This document shows, piece after piece, positions 17,901 to 26,828 of a stretch of DNA of 64,000 bases. How positions within the stretch are numbered: the first letter of the stretch is position 1; every line of letters starts with the position of its first letter. Both the position numbers and the translations under genes were made by a program. Origin of the DNA: Mesorhizobium sp. PAMC28654 (lineage in GTDB: Bacteria; Pseudomonadota; Alphaproteobacteria; Rhizobiales; Rhizobiaceae). The stretch lies in NCBI RefSeq assembly GCF_020616515.1, contig NZ_CP085135.1:5503001-5567000 (forward strand), written 5' to 3'. The notes below the pieces were generated by a model that saw only the letters and a list, made by a program, of their open reading frames with translations, was not told the origin of the DNA and ran no database searches.

Positions 17901-19153
17901 GGGAAGCCACCTTTCAACATCTCGAGGCCACGCTCGAAAAAATCATCGGCGCCGAAATTGCCGGATTTCAGCGCCAGGGCGAGTCTGGGCTCGCCTTCGC
18001 GGATGAGCACGGGCACCCCGATGTCGATCTCCGGTCCGACCTCAAGCGCCGACGCACCGAATGCCGAGGCGACGGCGCCGGACGTCTCACCGCCCGCGAC
18101 GACCAGCCGTCGGAACCCTGCAGTGACAGCCTTGGCAGCAAGCTGGGCAAAAATTGTCTCGAACAGTCCAGCCAGTCGTTCACGTCCATGCCGTTCCTGT
18201 GCTGCACTAATCTCCGCTGGTTCCGCCGTGGAATAGATGAGCGGGCCTGCATCCCTTTGGCTGACCACAAAATCGAGGCAGTGCGCGATGGCTCTCTCTG
18301 GATCTAGTGCATCGGCGGCGTCGAGACGCATGGAAGCGTGAGCACCCTTGTAGGCGGCGATCTGGCGGCGTGTCGCCGAAGAGCAACTTCCGGAGAGGAC
18401 TAAACCGGGGCCGTTGCCGCCCGCGAATCGCCGCCGCCCACCACCCGTCGGGCTGATACCGAAGTTGCCGGGCAGGGCCATGGCAATGCCGGAGCCGCCG
18501 GTGACCAGTCGATGGCTCTTTGCCAGCCTGCCGAGTGCTACCAGATCGTCATCCGAGATCGCGTCGGCAACGATCAGTTTTTCTTCGTTGCGTTCCGCAA
18601 GGCTCAACGCAGCTTCAGAGCCCCCCGAACGTAAGCTTTCGAGTGTAAGATGACCGACCTTAAGTCGCGTCTGGCGCGAAAGCCATCGCCTGATATCAGA
18701 GTCGATCATCGGCGTGAGCGGATGGTTTTCCATGCCCGACTCGCTAAGCAGGCGGTCGCCGACGAAGAGGTGACCGTTGTAGAGCGTGCGGCGGTTGGCG
18801 GGAAAGGCAGGGCAAACCAACGCGTGGGGCGTGTCCAATTCTTCAAGCAGCGCTTGCGCCACCGGCCCGATATTGCCTTGCGGCGTGGAATCGAAGGTGG
18901 AACAATATTTGAAGACGATCTGCTCAGCGCCGTTAGCGACCAGCCAGCGGCAGGCTGCCAAGGATTGCGTCACCGCATCGTCGACGGCAGTCGAGCGTGT
19001 CTTCAGTGCGATAACCGCTGCATCGATGGTCCTGTCCGCCAGTTTTTCAGTAGGTGTGCCAACAAACTGAACGGTCCGCGCGCCCGCTTTGGCGAGCGTG
19101 TTGGCGATGTCACCTGAACCAGTGAAATCGTCCCCGATGACGCCGATCTTCAT
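17897..19153 (-). CDS. Four-carbon acid sugar kinase family protein (DUF1537), OtnK-like
   Basis: 418 residues. The N-terminal substrate domain begins KIGVIGDDFTGSGDIANTLA (residues 2-21), with the family DDxTG motif. The C-terminal nucleotide-binding domain has LVLSGSCSSATRRQIA and VVAGGETSGAVASAFG. The family phosphorylates 3-oxo-tetronates, D-threonate/L-erythronate and, in D-apionate catabolism, 3-oxo-isoapionate. It sits between the regulator and the aldolase with 4-base overlaps on both sides, so product and enzyme supply are coupled: phosphorylate, then decarboxylate. Confidence 0.88.
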   Translation of the reverse strand: MKIGVIGDDFTGSGDIANTLAKAGARTVQFVGTPTEKLADRTIDAAVIALKTRSTAVDDAVTQSLAACRWLVANGAEQIVFKYCSTFDSTPQGNIGPVAQALLEELDTPHALVCPAFPANRRTLYNGHLFVGDRLLSESGMENHPLTPMIDSDIRRWLSRQTRLKVGHLTLESLRSGGSEAALSLAERNEEKLIVADAISDDDLVALGRLAKSHRLVTGGSGIAMALPGNFGISPTGGGRRRFAGGNGPGLVLSGSCSSATRRQIAAYKGAHASMRLDAADALDPERAIAHCLDFVVSQRDAGPLIYSTAEPAEISAAQERHGRERLAGLFETIFAQLAAKAVTAGFRRLVVAGGETSGAVASAFGASALEVGPEIDIGVPVLIREGEPRLALALKSGNFGADDFFERGLEMLKGGFP

Positions 19154-19872
19154 TCGTCGTGGTCGCTTGCCCGCTGGCGCCAGAACATGGTCGTCAGCTG
19201 ATCCAGATGCTCGCGCATCGCCTGTTCAGCCCGATCGGGGTCGCGTGCCGCTATGCCGTCATAGATGGCGCGGTGCGCCTCATACGCCGTCTGTTCCTGG
19301 CCGTCAGCGGCCAGCGTCACAATGCGCTGTTCTTTGAGCCATTCTGAAATCTGGTCGTGCAGGGCGACGAAGACGAGGTTGCGGGCAATACGGGCGAGTT
19401 CGAAGTGAAAGGCGATGTCCGTGCTGGTGAAGCGGTCCCGGTCGCCAATCGCGAGTCGATTGGCTTCAAGCGCCTTTCGCAATGAGGCCAGATCTTCTGG
19501 CGTCGCCGTCCGGGCCGCTTCCCGGGCGAGGCCGATCTCAAAAAACATGCGCGCGCCCTGAAAAGAACGCTGCCCCACTTCCGTCGACAGCATCTGCCTG
19601 ACCGCAGGTGCCATGCCAGTGAAGATGTGGCTGGCGGTCGGCATAAGGACCTTGGCGCGGGCGCCATTGGTGAGTTCGACGAGGCCGGCCTTCTGCAGCG
19701 AGATCAATGCTTCACGAATGGCCGGGCGGCCAACGCCGAACCGCGATTGCAGGTCCCGCTCGGGCGGCAACTGGTCTCCGGGTTTGAGTTTACCAGAGAG
19801 GATCTGTCCTTCGAGATGTGTCGCCACATGCTCGAAGAGCTTCTTTCGTTCTATGACTAGCGGGTCGACCAT
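19150..19872 (-). CDS. GntR/FadR-family transcriptional regulator
   Basis: 240 residues. The winged helix-turn-helix (QLPPERDLQSRFGVGRPAIR, then EALISLQKAGLVE) is at about 35-70, and an FCD ligand-binding domain follows (ARMFFEIGLAREAARTATPE; later RAEQAMREHLDQL). FCD regulators of this type usually bind sugar acids or other small carboxylates as inducers. It is the first gene of the leftward operon and is divergent from the importer operon, so it probably controls both through the palindrome at 19890-19904. Confidence 0.92.
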   Translation of the reverse strand: MVDPLVIERKKLFEHVATHLEGQILSGKLKPGDQLPPERDLQSRFGVGRPAIREALISLQKAGLVELTNGARAKVLMPTASHIFTGMAPAVRQMLSTEVGQRSFQGARMFFEIGLAREAARTATPEDLASLRKALEANRLAIGDRDRFTSTDIAFHFELARIARNLVFVALHDQISEWLKEQRIVTLAADGQEQTAYEAHRAIYDGIAARDPDRAEQAMREHLDQLTTMFWRQRASDHDE

Positions 19873-19889
19873 AGACCTTTCATACCATC

Positions 19890-19904
19890 ATGCTTGACAA
19901 CCAT
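19890..19904. promoter_or_regulatory. Likely GntR operator in the divergent promoter
   Basis: ATGCTTGACAACCAT is palindromic at every position except one symmetric pair and the centre (ATG-x-TTG-n-CAA-x-CAT). Its TTGACA also reads as a -35 hexamer for rightward transcription. FadR-subfamily regulators bind short palindromes of this kind. It is the best symmetrical site in the 204-base gap between the two operons. Confidence 0.65.
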
Positions 19905-20076
19905 GCAACAGCTTGCAATGCTGATAACACAAGATTGAAAAAAGCGGGAAGACAAGGCCGGGCTCCATGAGCATCGGCTAGCGCTGGTTTGGCGTGGCCA
20001 TCAAGGCAAATTCCACTCCCCCCGCAAATCAACTTGCTTTGAGACGGCGATTGCGGTCGCCAAGGGAGGAGCATGC

Positions 20077-21015
20077 ATGAAAATCGCCATTCTGGGCGGC
20101 GGCGGAGCTATGGGCGGGATATTCGGTGGATATCTGGCCCGCGCCGGCAATGACGTCACGCTGATCGACGTCTCCAAGGCGGCCGTGACGGCGATCAACG
20201 ACAACGGGCTGACCATCGAGGAAAAGGATGGTTCGCAGCCTGTGATAAAGGTGCCTGCAAGCGACAATCCCGCAAGCGTCGGACCGGTCGATCTCATCAT
20301 CAATTTCGTCAAATGCTATCACACCGAAGCTGCCGTTCGGGCTGCAGCGCCTATGATCGCAAAGGATACGGCCGTGCTCAGCCTGCAGAACGGCTGGGGC
20401 AATGCACCACGCATCGCGTCGATCGTCGGCGAAGACCGCGTGCTGGTTGGTCTGACCTACCATGGCGGCACATTGCTGGAGCCGGGCCGCGTCAAGCATC
20501 CCGGCTCCGGTATGACCTATATCGGCGAGCTTAGCGGCAAACCGACCGAGCGGCTCGGCAAGGTTATCGAGGCGTTCCGTGCGGCGCAGATCGAGACTAC
20601 CCAATCCGACAAGATCCTGGACGAGGTCTGGAAGAAACTGGCGCTGAATGCCTGCACACTGCCCGTCGCCGGGCTGTTGCATTTCATGTCGCACGAACTC
20701 GTCGCCTTCGATGGCACCAAGCTCCTGATGGCTGCTATCCTTCGGGAGGTCATGGCCGTTGCAGACGCCCAGGGTATCGCGCTTGATTATGATGAGCGCT
20801 GGGCTGCGATCACCGGCCTGCTGGAGAAGGCGGTCGGCGGCAAGGCTTCGATGTTGCAGGATGTCGAAGCCAAACGGCAGACCGAAATCGAGGTCATCAA
20901 TGGAGCCATCGTCGACGCTGGCCGCCGTGTTGGTGTGCCGACGCCGCACAACGAAACGATGGTCTGGATGATCCAGGCTGCCGAGCGCCACTATTTGCAG
21001 GCCAAGGTTCAATAG
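20077..21015 (+). CDS. PanE/ApbA-family NAD(P)-dependent dehydrogenase (2-dehydropantoate 2-reductase-like)
   Basis: 312 residues. The Rossmann motif ILGGGGAMGGIFGGYLARAG is at residues 4-23, and the C-terminal catalytic helix region with the family lysine is VWKKLALNACTLPVAGLL. A strong GGGAGGA ribosome-binding site precedes the ATG. Housekeeping panE is not expected in a transporter operon, so this member more likely oxidises a hydroxy-acid, for example the sugar acid released by the lactonase, to an oxo-acid. It is the first gene of the rightward operon, four bases before the ABC ATPase gene. Confidence 0.85.
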   Translation: MKIAILGGGGAMGGIFGGYLARAGNDVTLIDVSKAAVTAINDNGLTIEEKDGSQPVIKVPASDNPASVGPVDLIINFVKCYHTEAAVRAAAPMIAKDTAVLSLQNGWGNAPRIASIVGEDRVLVGLTYHGGTLLEPGRVKHPGSGMTYIGELSGKPTERLGKVIEAFRAAQIETTQSDKILDEVWKKLALNACTLPVAGLLHFMSHELVAFDGTKLLMAAILREVMAVADAQGIALDYDERWAAITGLLEKAVGGKASMLQDVEAKRQTEIEVINGAIVDAGRRVGVPTPHNETMVWMIQAAERHYLQAKVQ

Positions 21016-21019
21016 CGCC

Positions 21020-22552
21020 ATGGCGCCGCGGCTCGAAATCAAAGGTCTGTCGAAGTTTTTCCCCGGCGTGCGTGCGCTCGATGACGTTTCGATGAGCGTC
21101 GAGGGCGGTGAGATTCGTGCATTGCTCGGCGAAAACGGTGCCGGCAAGTCGACCCTCGGCAAGATTGTCGCCGGTGTCTATTCGCGCAACCAAGGCAGCA
21201 TCCTTGTCGATGGCGCCGAAATCGCGGACCTCGACGAGAAAGCGGCAGGCGATCTCGGCATTGGCATCGTGCATCAGGAAGGCTCGCTGGTTCCGCAGCT
21301 TTCTGTTGCCGAGAACATCTTTGCCGGGCGGCAGCCGACGCAATGGCTGGGTCAGGTGGATGTCCGCGCCATGCGTGATCGTGCAAGGATGCTTATCGCG
21401 CAGCTTGGTGTCGCCATTGATCCGGCTTTGAAGGTGTCGACCCTTTCGCCAGCACAGGCCCAGATCGTCGAGATCGCCAAGGCGCTGTCACGAGACCTCA
21501 GGATACTGATCCTTGACGAGCCGACGGCGGCGCTCACACTCACCGAAACAGAAAAACTGTTCGATGTGGTGCGGCGGCTGGCAGGCAAAGGCGTTTCGGT
21601 AATCTACGTCTCGCACCGTCTCGCCGAGATTTTCGCGCTTTGCCAGTCCGTAACTGTGCTCAAGGACGGCAGGCTTGCCGGAACACGCAAGGTCGCCGAG
21701 ACCTCGACGGACGAACTGATCCGCCTGATGGTCGGCCGCGACGTGCATTTTTCGCGTGCGTCAGCAGGGCGAAAAATCGGCGACATCGTGCTCGAGGCCG
21801 AAAGCGTTGACGCGCCGCCGCTAGTGCGGTCGGCATCGATCACCGTGCGTGCTGGAGAGATCGTCTGTCTGGCCGGGCTTATCGGGTCTGGCCGCAGCGA
21901 ATTTTGCGAGGCGATCTTTGGTGCGCGCCGCCGGCGCGGCGGCTCGATCCGGATCAGCGGAAAGCCGATCGATCCAAAAGGTCCGTGGGACGGCAAGCAC
22001 GCCGGCATCGGCATGGTCCCCGAAGACCGCAAGGCGGCCGGACTGTTCCTTGGCATGGACATCGTCAACAATGTTGCCGCCACGGTTCTTTCCAGGGTTT
22101 CGTCGGGCGCGAATTTCTCCAACCGCAAGGCCGAAGCGCTGGCCAAGAATTTTGTCGACGAGCTGCGCATCGCGACGCCGAGCGTGCATCAAATCGTCGG
22201 CAATCTCTCGGGCGGCAACCAGCAGAAAGTGCTTCTCGCTAAATGGCTGGCGATGGAACCGCGCCTGCTGATTGTCGACGAACCCACGCGCGGCGTCGAT
22301 GTAGGAGCGCGTTCCGAAATCTACCGTCTGTTACGGGCGCTCGCCGACAAGGGCGTCGCGCTCCTTGTCGTCTCCTCCGACCTGCCGGAGGTGCTGGCGC
22401 TTGCCGACCGCATCGTCGTGATGGCGGAAGGCAGGACTGTCGGCGAACTTCCTGGCGACGGGGCAAGCGAGGAACAGGTGCTGCGCCTCGCCACCAGATA
22501 CACGGCCTCGGTGGCTGAAGTCCGCAAAGAACCAGGAATGGCAGAGGCATGA
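21020..22552 (+). CDS. Sugar ABC transporter ATP-binding protein (RbsA/XylG type)
   Basis: 510 residues with two fused ABC domains. Domain 1 has Walker A GENGAGKST, the signature region STLSPAQAQIVEIAKAL and Walker B LILDEPTAALT. Domain 2 has a degenerate P-loop GLIGSGRSE, the signature NLSGGNQQKVLLAKWL and Walker B LIVDEPTRGVDVG. This asymmetry is normal for carbohydrate importers of the CUT2 class. It overlaps the permease gene by four bases. Confidence 0.95.
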   Translation: MAPRLEIKGLSKFFPGVRALDDVSMSVEGGEIRALLGENGAGKSTLGKIVAGVYSRNQGSILVDGAEIADLDEKAAGDLGIGIVHQEGSLVPQLSVAENIFAGRQPTQWLGQVDVRAMRDRARMLIAQLGVAIDPALKVSTLSPAQAQIVEIAKALSRDLRILILDEPTAALTLTETEKLFDVVRRLAGKGVSVIYVSHRLAEIFALCQSVTVLKDGRLAGTRKVAETSTDELIRLMVGRDVHFSRASAGRKIGDIVLEAESVDAPPLVRSASITVRAGEIVCLAGLIGSGRSEFCEAIFGARRRRGGSIRISGKPIDPKGPWDGKHAGIGMVPEDRKAAGLFLGMDIVNNVAATVLSRVSSGANFSNRKAEALAKNFVDELRIATPSVHQIVGNLSGGNQQKVLLAKWLAMEPRLLIVDEPTRGVDVGARSEIYRLLRALADKGVALLVVSSDLPEVLALADRIVVMAEGRTVGELPGDGASEEQVLRLATRYTASVAEVRKEPGMAEA

Positions 22553-23565
22553 CGATGCAGATCACGCAACCGATGGCAGAGAATGCCGAACACCGGCGCG
22601 AAAACCTTTTCGTGCGTATCGTGCGACGCCTTGCCGATTCCAGGGAATTGACACTGTTTGTGCTCGTCATCGCGCTCGCGCTGGTGATGAGTATCGTCTA
22701 CCCTAACAACTTCCCCACCGCCTCCAACATGCGGGCCGTGCTGCTCAATCTTGCACCGGTCGGCATTCTTGTCTGCGGCATGATGCTGCTGATGATCGGC
22801 GGCACGTTCGACCTCTCTGTCGGATCGACCCTGGCCTTCTCCGGCGTCTGGGCCGCGGTAGTCGCAGGATGGTGGGGCTGGCCGGCGGAGGTTGCGATTC
22901 TGGTCGGCATCTTGGTTGGCGCACTGTGCGGTCTGGTCAACGGACTGATCGTCACCCGCATCGGCATCAACGCGCTAATCGCCACCCTTGGCACACTCAC
23001 CATCTATCGCAGCCTGACCTATGTCACAGCCGGCACTGGCGTCACACCGATTACCGATGCCTTCGCCGCCTATGGCCGGGCGGCGGACCCGCTGCTGCGC
23101 ATACAGTCACCCTTTTGGGCCATGCTGGTGCTGGTGCTCGTCGGCGGCTGGCTGGTGGCGCGGACACGCTTCTTCCGGCAGTTCTATTTCATCGGCGGCA
23201 ATCCGCGCGCAGCCCAGCTTTCCGGGATTCGCGTCGACCGGCTGATCCTGATCGGCTTCGTCATCATGGGGGGCCTGGCGGGCCTTGCCGGGGTGCTGGG
23301 CGCGGCACGTCTCAACAGTGCGGTCGTCAACGCCGGCGTCGGCATCGAACTCAAGGTCATCACCGCCACAGTGCTCGGAGGAGCGAGCCTGAAAGGCGGC
23401 GAAGGAACGATCCTCGGCGGCATTCTTGGCGTGCTTTTCATCGCATTGATAGAGAACGCCATGATCATCAATGCGATCGGCGTGTTCTGGCAAGGGCTGG
23501 TGGTGGGTCTGGTCCTGCTATTCGCCGTCTCGCTCGATCGTTTCAAGACCAGCGGCCGCGCCTGA
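22549..23565 (+). CDS. Sugar ABC transporter permease (RbsC type)
   Basis: 338 residues with eight to ten transmembrane helices. It carries the CUT2 permease signature around GMMLLMIGGTFDLSVGSTLA and the EAA-like cytoplasmic loop FFIGGNPRAAQLSGI variant (here FIGGNPRAAQLSGIRVDRL). It acts as a homodimer with the two-domain ATPase. The start overlaps the upstream stop (ATGA). Confidence 0.94.
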   Translation: MTMQITQPMAENAEHRRENLFVRIVRRLADSRELTLFVLVIALALVMSIVYPNNFPTASNMRAVLLNLAPVGILVCGMMLLMIGGTFDLSVGSTLAFSGVWAAVVAGWWGWPAEVAILVGILVGALCGLVNGLIVTRIGINALIATLGTLTIYRSLTYVTAGTGVTPITDAFAAYGRAADPLLRIQSPFWAMLVLVLVGGWLVARTRFFRQFYFIGGNPRAAQLSGIRVDRLILIGFVIMGGLAGLAGVLGAARLNSAVVNAGVGIELKVITATVLGGASLKGGEGTILGGILGVLFIALIENAMIINAIGVFWQGLVVGLVLLFAVSLDRFKTSGRA

Positions 23566-23650
23566 TTTCAGGCGAGGACGGGAGGGGCATTCGGACAACC
23601 GGATGACATGCAGGAACTGGGACTACAAAAAACATCAGGAGGAAACGGGC

Positions 23651-24670
23651 ATGAAATCGATAGTGAGAACGATACTTTCCGGAGCGGCACTTGCTGCCAC
23701 CGCATTGCTCTACACTTTTCCGGCCGCTGCGCAGGAATCATCCTTCGGGCCGGCCGACGCGAAGGAGACCTACTACTGGATCTCCAACAAGGCCAATCTG
23801 CCGCTGTTCGTGCAGTATGACTATGTCGGCATGAAGCGGATCGCCGAAGAGCTCGGCGTCAAGGTCATCGTCGCCGGGCCGACCGACTTCGATGTGCCGG
23901 GTTTCATCTCCGCCGTCGACCAGGTCTGCGCACAGAAGCCGAGCGGCGTCTCCGTCGTCGGCGGCTGGGACCCGTCGCTGACCGAATCCGTCAAGAAATG
24001 CATGGAGCAAGGCGTGCCGACGGTCGTCGATGACGGCGATCTGCCGGCCTCCGGCCGGCTCGCCTATATCGGCACGAACTGGACGCAGGTTGGCGTCGCA
24101 CAGGCGAAGAAGCTGATGGAGATGCTGCCGAAGGGCGGCAAGGTGGCGTCGATGTCGATCATCAACGCGGGTAACATGCGCGAGGCTGTGGCCGGCTTTA
24201 AAGCCTATATCGAGGCCAATGGCGGTGGCAAATATCCCATCGTCGCTAACGAGGACGACGGTGGCGATGCGCAGAAGGCGGCGCAGGTAACGGCAGCGAT
24301 CTTGGCTGCCAACCCCGACATAGCCGGTCTTGCCGGGTTCGATTCCGAATCCGGCGCCGGCATCGTCACGGCCTTGCGCGAAGCTGGAAAGAATCCCGGT
24401 GATATCAAGGTCACCGCGATGGAGCAGACGCCTGACTTCTTCAAATCGGCAAAGGAAGGCTGGGTCGACGGTATCGTCGTGCAGAACCGCGAACTCTTCA
24501 TCTACTATGCGGTCAAGCTGCTCCATGACTACAACACCAACACGCTGAAGTCGGCCGGCCTTACTGCAGCCGATGGCGGCCGTCCGATCCCGGACTCGCT
24601 CGATACGGGCGTGATCCTGATCACCAAGGACAATGTCGACAAGGTGCTGACCGCGCTGAACGTGAAATAG
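23651..24670 (+). CDS. Sugar ABC transporter periplasmic substrate-binding protein (RbsB-like)
   Basis: 339 residues with a Sec signal peptide (MKSIVRTILSGAALAATALL, cleavage near AAAQ at about 28) and a type I periplasmic binding fold. Recognisable stretches are PGFISAVDQVCAQKPSGVSV, YIGTNWTQVGVAQAKKLMEM and the hinge region DIAGLAGFDSESGAGIV. The start at 23651 is preceded by AGGAGGAAA and was chosen because the signal peptide begins there. It presents a monosaccharide-sized ligand to the CUT2 transporter. The ligand cannot be read from sequence; the neighbouring enzymes suggest an aldose such as apiose. Confidence 0.93.
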   Translation: MKSIVRTILSGAALAATALLYTFPAAAQESSFGPADAKETYYWISNKANLPLFVQYDYVGMKRIAEELGVKVIVAGPTDFDVPGFISAVDQVCAQKPSGVSVVGGWDPSLTESVKKCMEQGVPTVVDDGDLPASGRLAYIGTNWTQVGVAQAKKLMEMLPKGGKVASMSIINAGNMREAVAGFKAYIEANGGGKYPIVANEDDGGDAQKAAQVTAAILAANPDIAGLAGFDSESGAGIVTALREAGKNPGDIKVTAMEQTPDFFKSAKEGWVDGIVVQNRELFIYYAVKLLHDYNTNTLKSAGLTAADGGRPIPDSLDTGVILITKDNVDKVLTALNVK

Positions 24671-24794
24671 GTCAGCTTCAGGTTGCGGAGCCTTGTCTGC
24701 AAGGCTCAAGCAGCGTTCGGCGGCGTCATCTGCCCGCCGCCGAACGGCCAATTCAAACCTCATCGCCAAGACTGAAGCCCAAGATCGAAAGCAC

Positions 24795-26009
24795 ATGTCG
24801 GACACCGCAACACTGAACGAGCCGCAGATTCCGGAAGATGTGGATATCCACGATCCGGCGTTCGTGCGCGACCCGTTCACTGCATATGAGCGGTTGCGCC
24901 AGGAGTGTCCGATCGCCCGCTCCAACAAGCATGGCGGCTTCTGGCTGATGACCCGATATGACGACGTGCGCGCCGGCGCCATCAACTGGCGCGACTATAC
25001 GTCGAGTGTCGCAGGCGTAACCGCAATCCCGGTCATCACGCCGCGCACCGAACCGATGCTGCCGATCGAGATCGATCCGCCGCGCCATTCTCGCTACCGA
25101 GCTCTCGTCAATCCGGTGTTCGCGCCGGAACGGGTCGCGGAAATCACGCCGCGCATCGGAAATCTCGCTGCATCGATCCTCGCACGCATGGCAGAGAAGG
25201 GCCGCGCTGACGTCGTAGCTGAATTTTGCGTGCCGGTCGCGATCACCTCGCTTGCCGCCTTCACCGACGTGCCGCTGGCTGATTCCAACCGTTGGGTCAG
25301 ATGGATCACCAAGATGTTCGACGTCAGCGACCCTGTCGCCGGCGCGGCTGCGAGCCGCGAACTCGTTGCCTATATCGACGGGCTGATAGCGGCACGCCGG
25401 GGGGCTCCGACTGGCGACTTCATCAGCATGCTGATGGCCGCCGAGATCGATGGCGAAAGTCTCGATGACGGCCAGATACGATCCTTCATGACAGTGGTTT
25501 TCGGCGCCGGTTTCGAGACCACCGCCGACGGCCTCTCGGTCATGTTGCATTGGCTCGCCGAAAATCCCGGCAGCCTGGCGCGGCTGGCCGGCGAGCCCAG
25601 TCTGATACCGACGGCGGTCGAGGAATTTTTGCGCTTTTCCTCGCCGATCCAGATTTTCGGGCGCAACGCCGCGTGCGATCTGTCCATGCACGAACGCCGG
25701 ATGCAGGCTGGCGACATCGTCGCCCTTGGGTTCGGCTCCGCCAACCGCGATCCAGCCGTGTTCGAGGCACCAGACGAACTGCGCGTCGACCGGAGGCCGA
25801 ACAGGCACCTCAGCTTTGGCGCGGGGCCTCACCTTTGTGCTGGCGCCGGCGTCGCACGCATGGAATTCGCTGTGACGTTGGAAGCCCTGATCGAGGCCGG
25901 TATCGGCCTTGCCCTCGATGCTGCGGTTGCGCCACGCTGGAAAACCAGAGGCGATCGACGCGGTTTCGCGAACCTGCCCTTGCTCATCGAAAGAAAGAAG
26001 ACGGATTGA
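24795..26009 (+). CDS. Cytochrome P450
   Basis: 404 residues, soluble class I size. The I-helix oxygen-activation motif reads FGAGFETTAD, the K-helix ExxR is EEFLR and the heme loop FGAGPHLCAGAGVARMEF gives Cys348 as thiolate ligand. The C-helix W/R-type motif is DPPRHSRYRALVNPVF. No ferredoxin or ferredoxin reductase gene is nearby, so electrons must come from elsewhere. It lies between the importer and the hydrolases, with a 124-base gap upstream and a 1-base overlap downstream (TGATG), so it is cotranscribed with the next genes. A P450 in a sugar-acid operon suggests O-dealkylation or hydroxylation of a modified sugar or aglycone; this is inference. Confidence 0.93.
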   Translation: MSDTATLNEPQIPEDVDIHDPAFVRDPFTAYERLRQECPIARSNKHGGFWLMTRYDDVRAGAINWRDYTSSVAGVTAIPVITPRTEPMLPIEIDPPRHSRYRALVNPVFAPERVAEITPRIGNLAASILARMAEKGRADVVAEFCVPVAITSLAAFTDVPLADSNRWVRWITKMFDVSDPVAGAAASRELVAYIDGLIAARRGAPTGDFISMLMAAEIDGESLDDGQIRSFMTVVFGAGFETTADGLSVMLHWLAENPGSLARLAGEPSLIPTAVEEFLRFSSPIQIFGRNAACDLSMHERRMQAGDIVALGFGSANRDPAVFEAPDELRVDRRPNRHLSFGAGPHLCAGAGVARMEFAVTLEALIEAGIGLALDAAVAPRWKTRGDRRGFANLPLLIERKKTD

Positions 26010-26824
26010 TGACTTTCCCAACCACCCGCATGCGCTTCCACGGCGTCGCCGCTTACGAAATCCTGACGCGCGATGGATTGCGCATCCTGTGCGATCCGTT
26101 TCTGGATCAAAACCCTGGCGCTGCGACCAAGTCGACAGACTTCGATCATGTCGATCTCGTGATTGTCAGCCACGCGGCCTACGACCATCTCGGCGACACC
26201 GACAAGATCGCCGCGAAATATGGTTGTCCGGTCGTTTGCGGCGGCGAGGTGAAAGCCTGGCTGATGGATCGCGGCATTCCGGCCAACCAGATCCGCGCCA
26301 CGACCTGGGGCATTCGTGTGAAGGTGGCGGGCATCGAGATCCAGCCGCTCGAATGCCATCATTGGTCGCAGATCAGGCTGAAGGACAACTCCTTCATTTC
26401 CGGCGTGCCGATGGCCTTCATCGTCTACGCCGACGACAATCTGCGCTTCTACCACTACGGCGATACAGCCATCTTCTCGGATCTCAAGCTACAAGGCGAG
26501 CTCTACAAGCCGAATGTCGGCTGTATCGGCATCGCCAATCCGCAGGAGATCCTGCATCTCAACCCGATGCCGGGCGAAATGCTGACCGGCGAGATGAGCC
26601 CGTATGAGGGCATTCTCGCCACGCAATGGCTCGGCCTCGAGACAGTGCTGCCCTGCCACTACATCAAACTCGATGGCGACAAGGACGTCGCCGAATACAT
26701 GAAGCACCATCGGGAAGCCAAGGCGCGCGGCGAAGCGATCGCCGATCCCTATCTGCTGCGTGCCGGCGACTGGATCGAGTTCGACCGCGACGGCAAGGTC
26801 GTGCGCCCGGCTAAGGCGGCCTGA
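26009..26824 (+). CDS. MBL-fold (UlaG/YtnP-like) metal-dependent hydrolase with an altered metal motif
   Basis: 271 residues: MTFPTTRMRFHGVAAYEILT, then the metal loop LVIVSHAAYDHLGD, later PLECHHWSQIRLKDN, FYHYGDTAIFSDLK and VLPCHYIKLDGDKD. The usual HxHxDH motif here reads HAAYDH, so the second histidine is alanine. Either one metal site is modified or binding relies on the other ligands. UlaG-like enzymes open lactones, notably L-ascorbate 6-phosphate, so a second lactonase in the locus is possible. The ATG overlaps the P450 stop by one base. Confidence 0.8.
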   Translation: MTFPTTRMRFHGVAAYEILTRDGLRILCDPFLDQNPGAATKSTDFDHVDLVIVSHAAYDHLGDTDKIAAKYGCPVVCGGEVKAWLMDRGIPANQIRATTWGIRVKVAGIEIQPLECHHWSQIRLKDNSFISGVPMAFIVYADDNLRFYHYGDTAIFSDLKLQGELYKPNVGCIGIANPQEILHLNPMPGEMLTGEMSPYEGILATQWLGLETVLPCHYIKLDGDKDVAEYMKHHREAKARGEAIADPYLLRAGDWIEFDRDGKVVRPAKAA

Positions 26825-26828
26825 GGAA

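Noticed and set aside
17262..19153. A complete L-threonate/D-erythronate (Otn/Ltn/Den) pathway
   Set aside because: The kinase and aldolase fit, but OtnI-type isomerase and the LtnD/DenD dehydrogenase are absent and ApsD/ApnL-like genes are present instead.
20077..21015. Housekeeping panE (pantothenate biosynthesis)
   Set aside because: The family fits, but the position as first gene of an inducible importer operon on a mobile element argues for a catabolic dehydrogenase.
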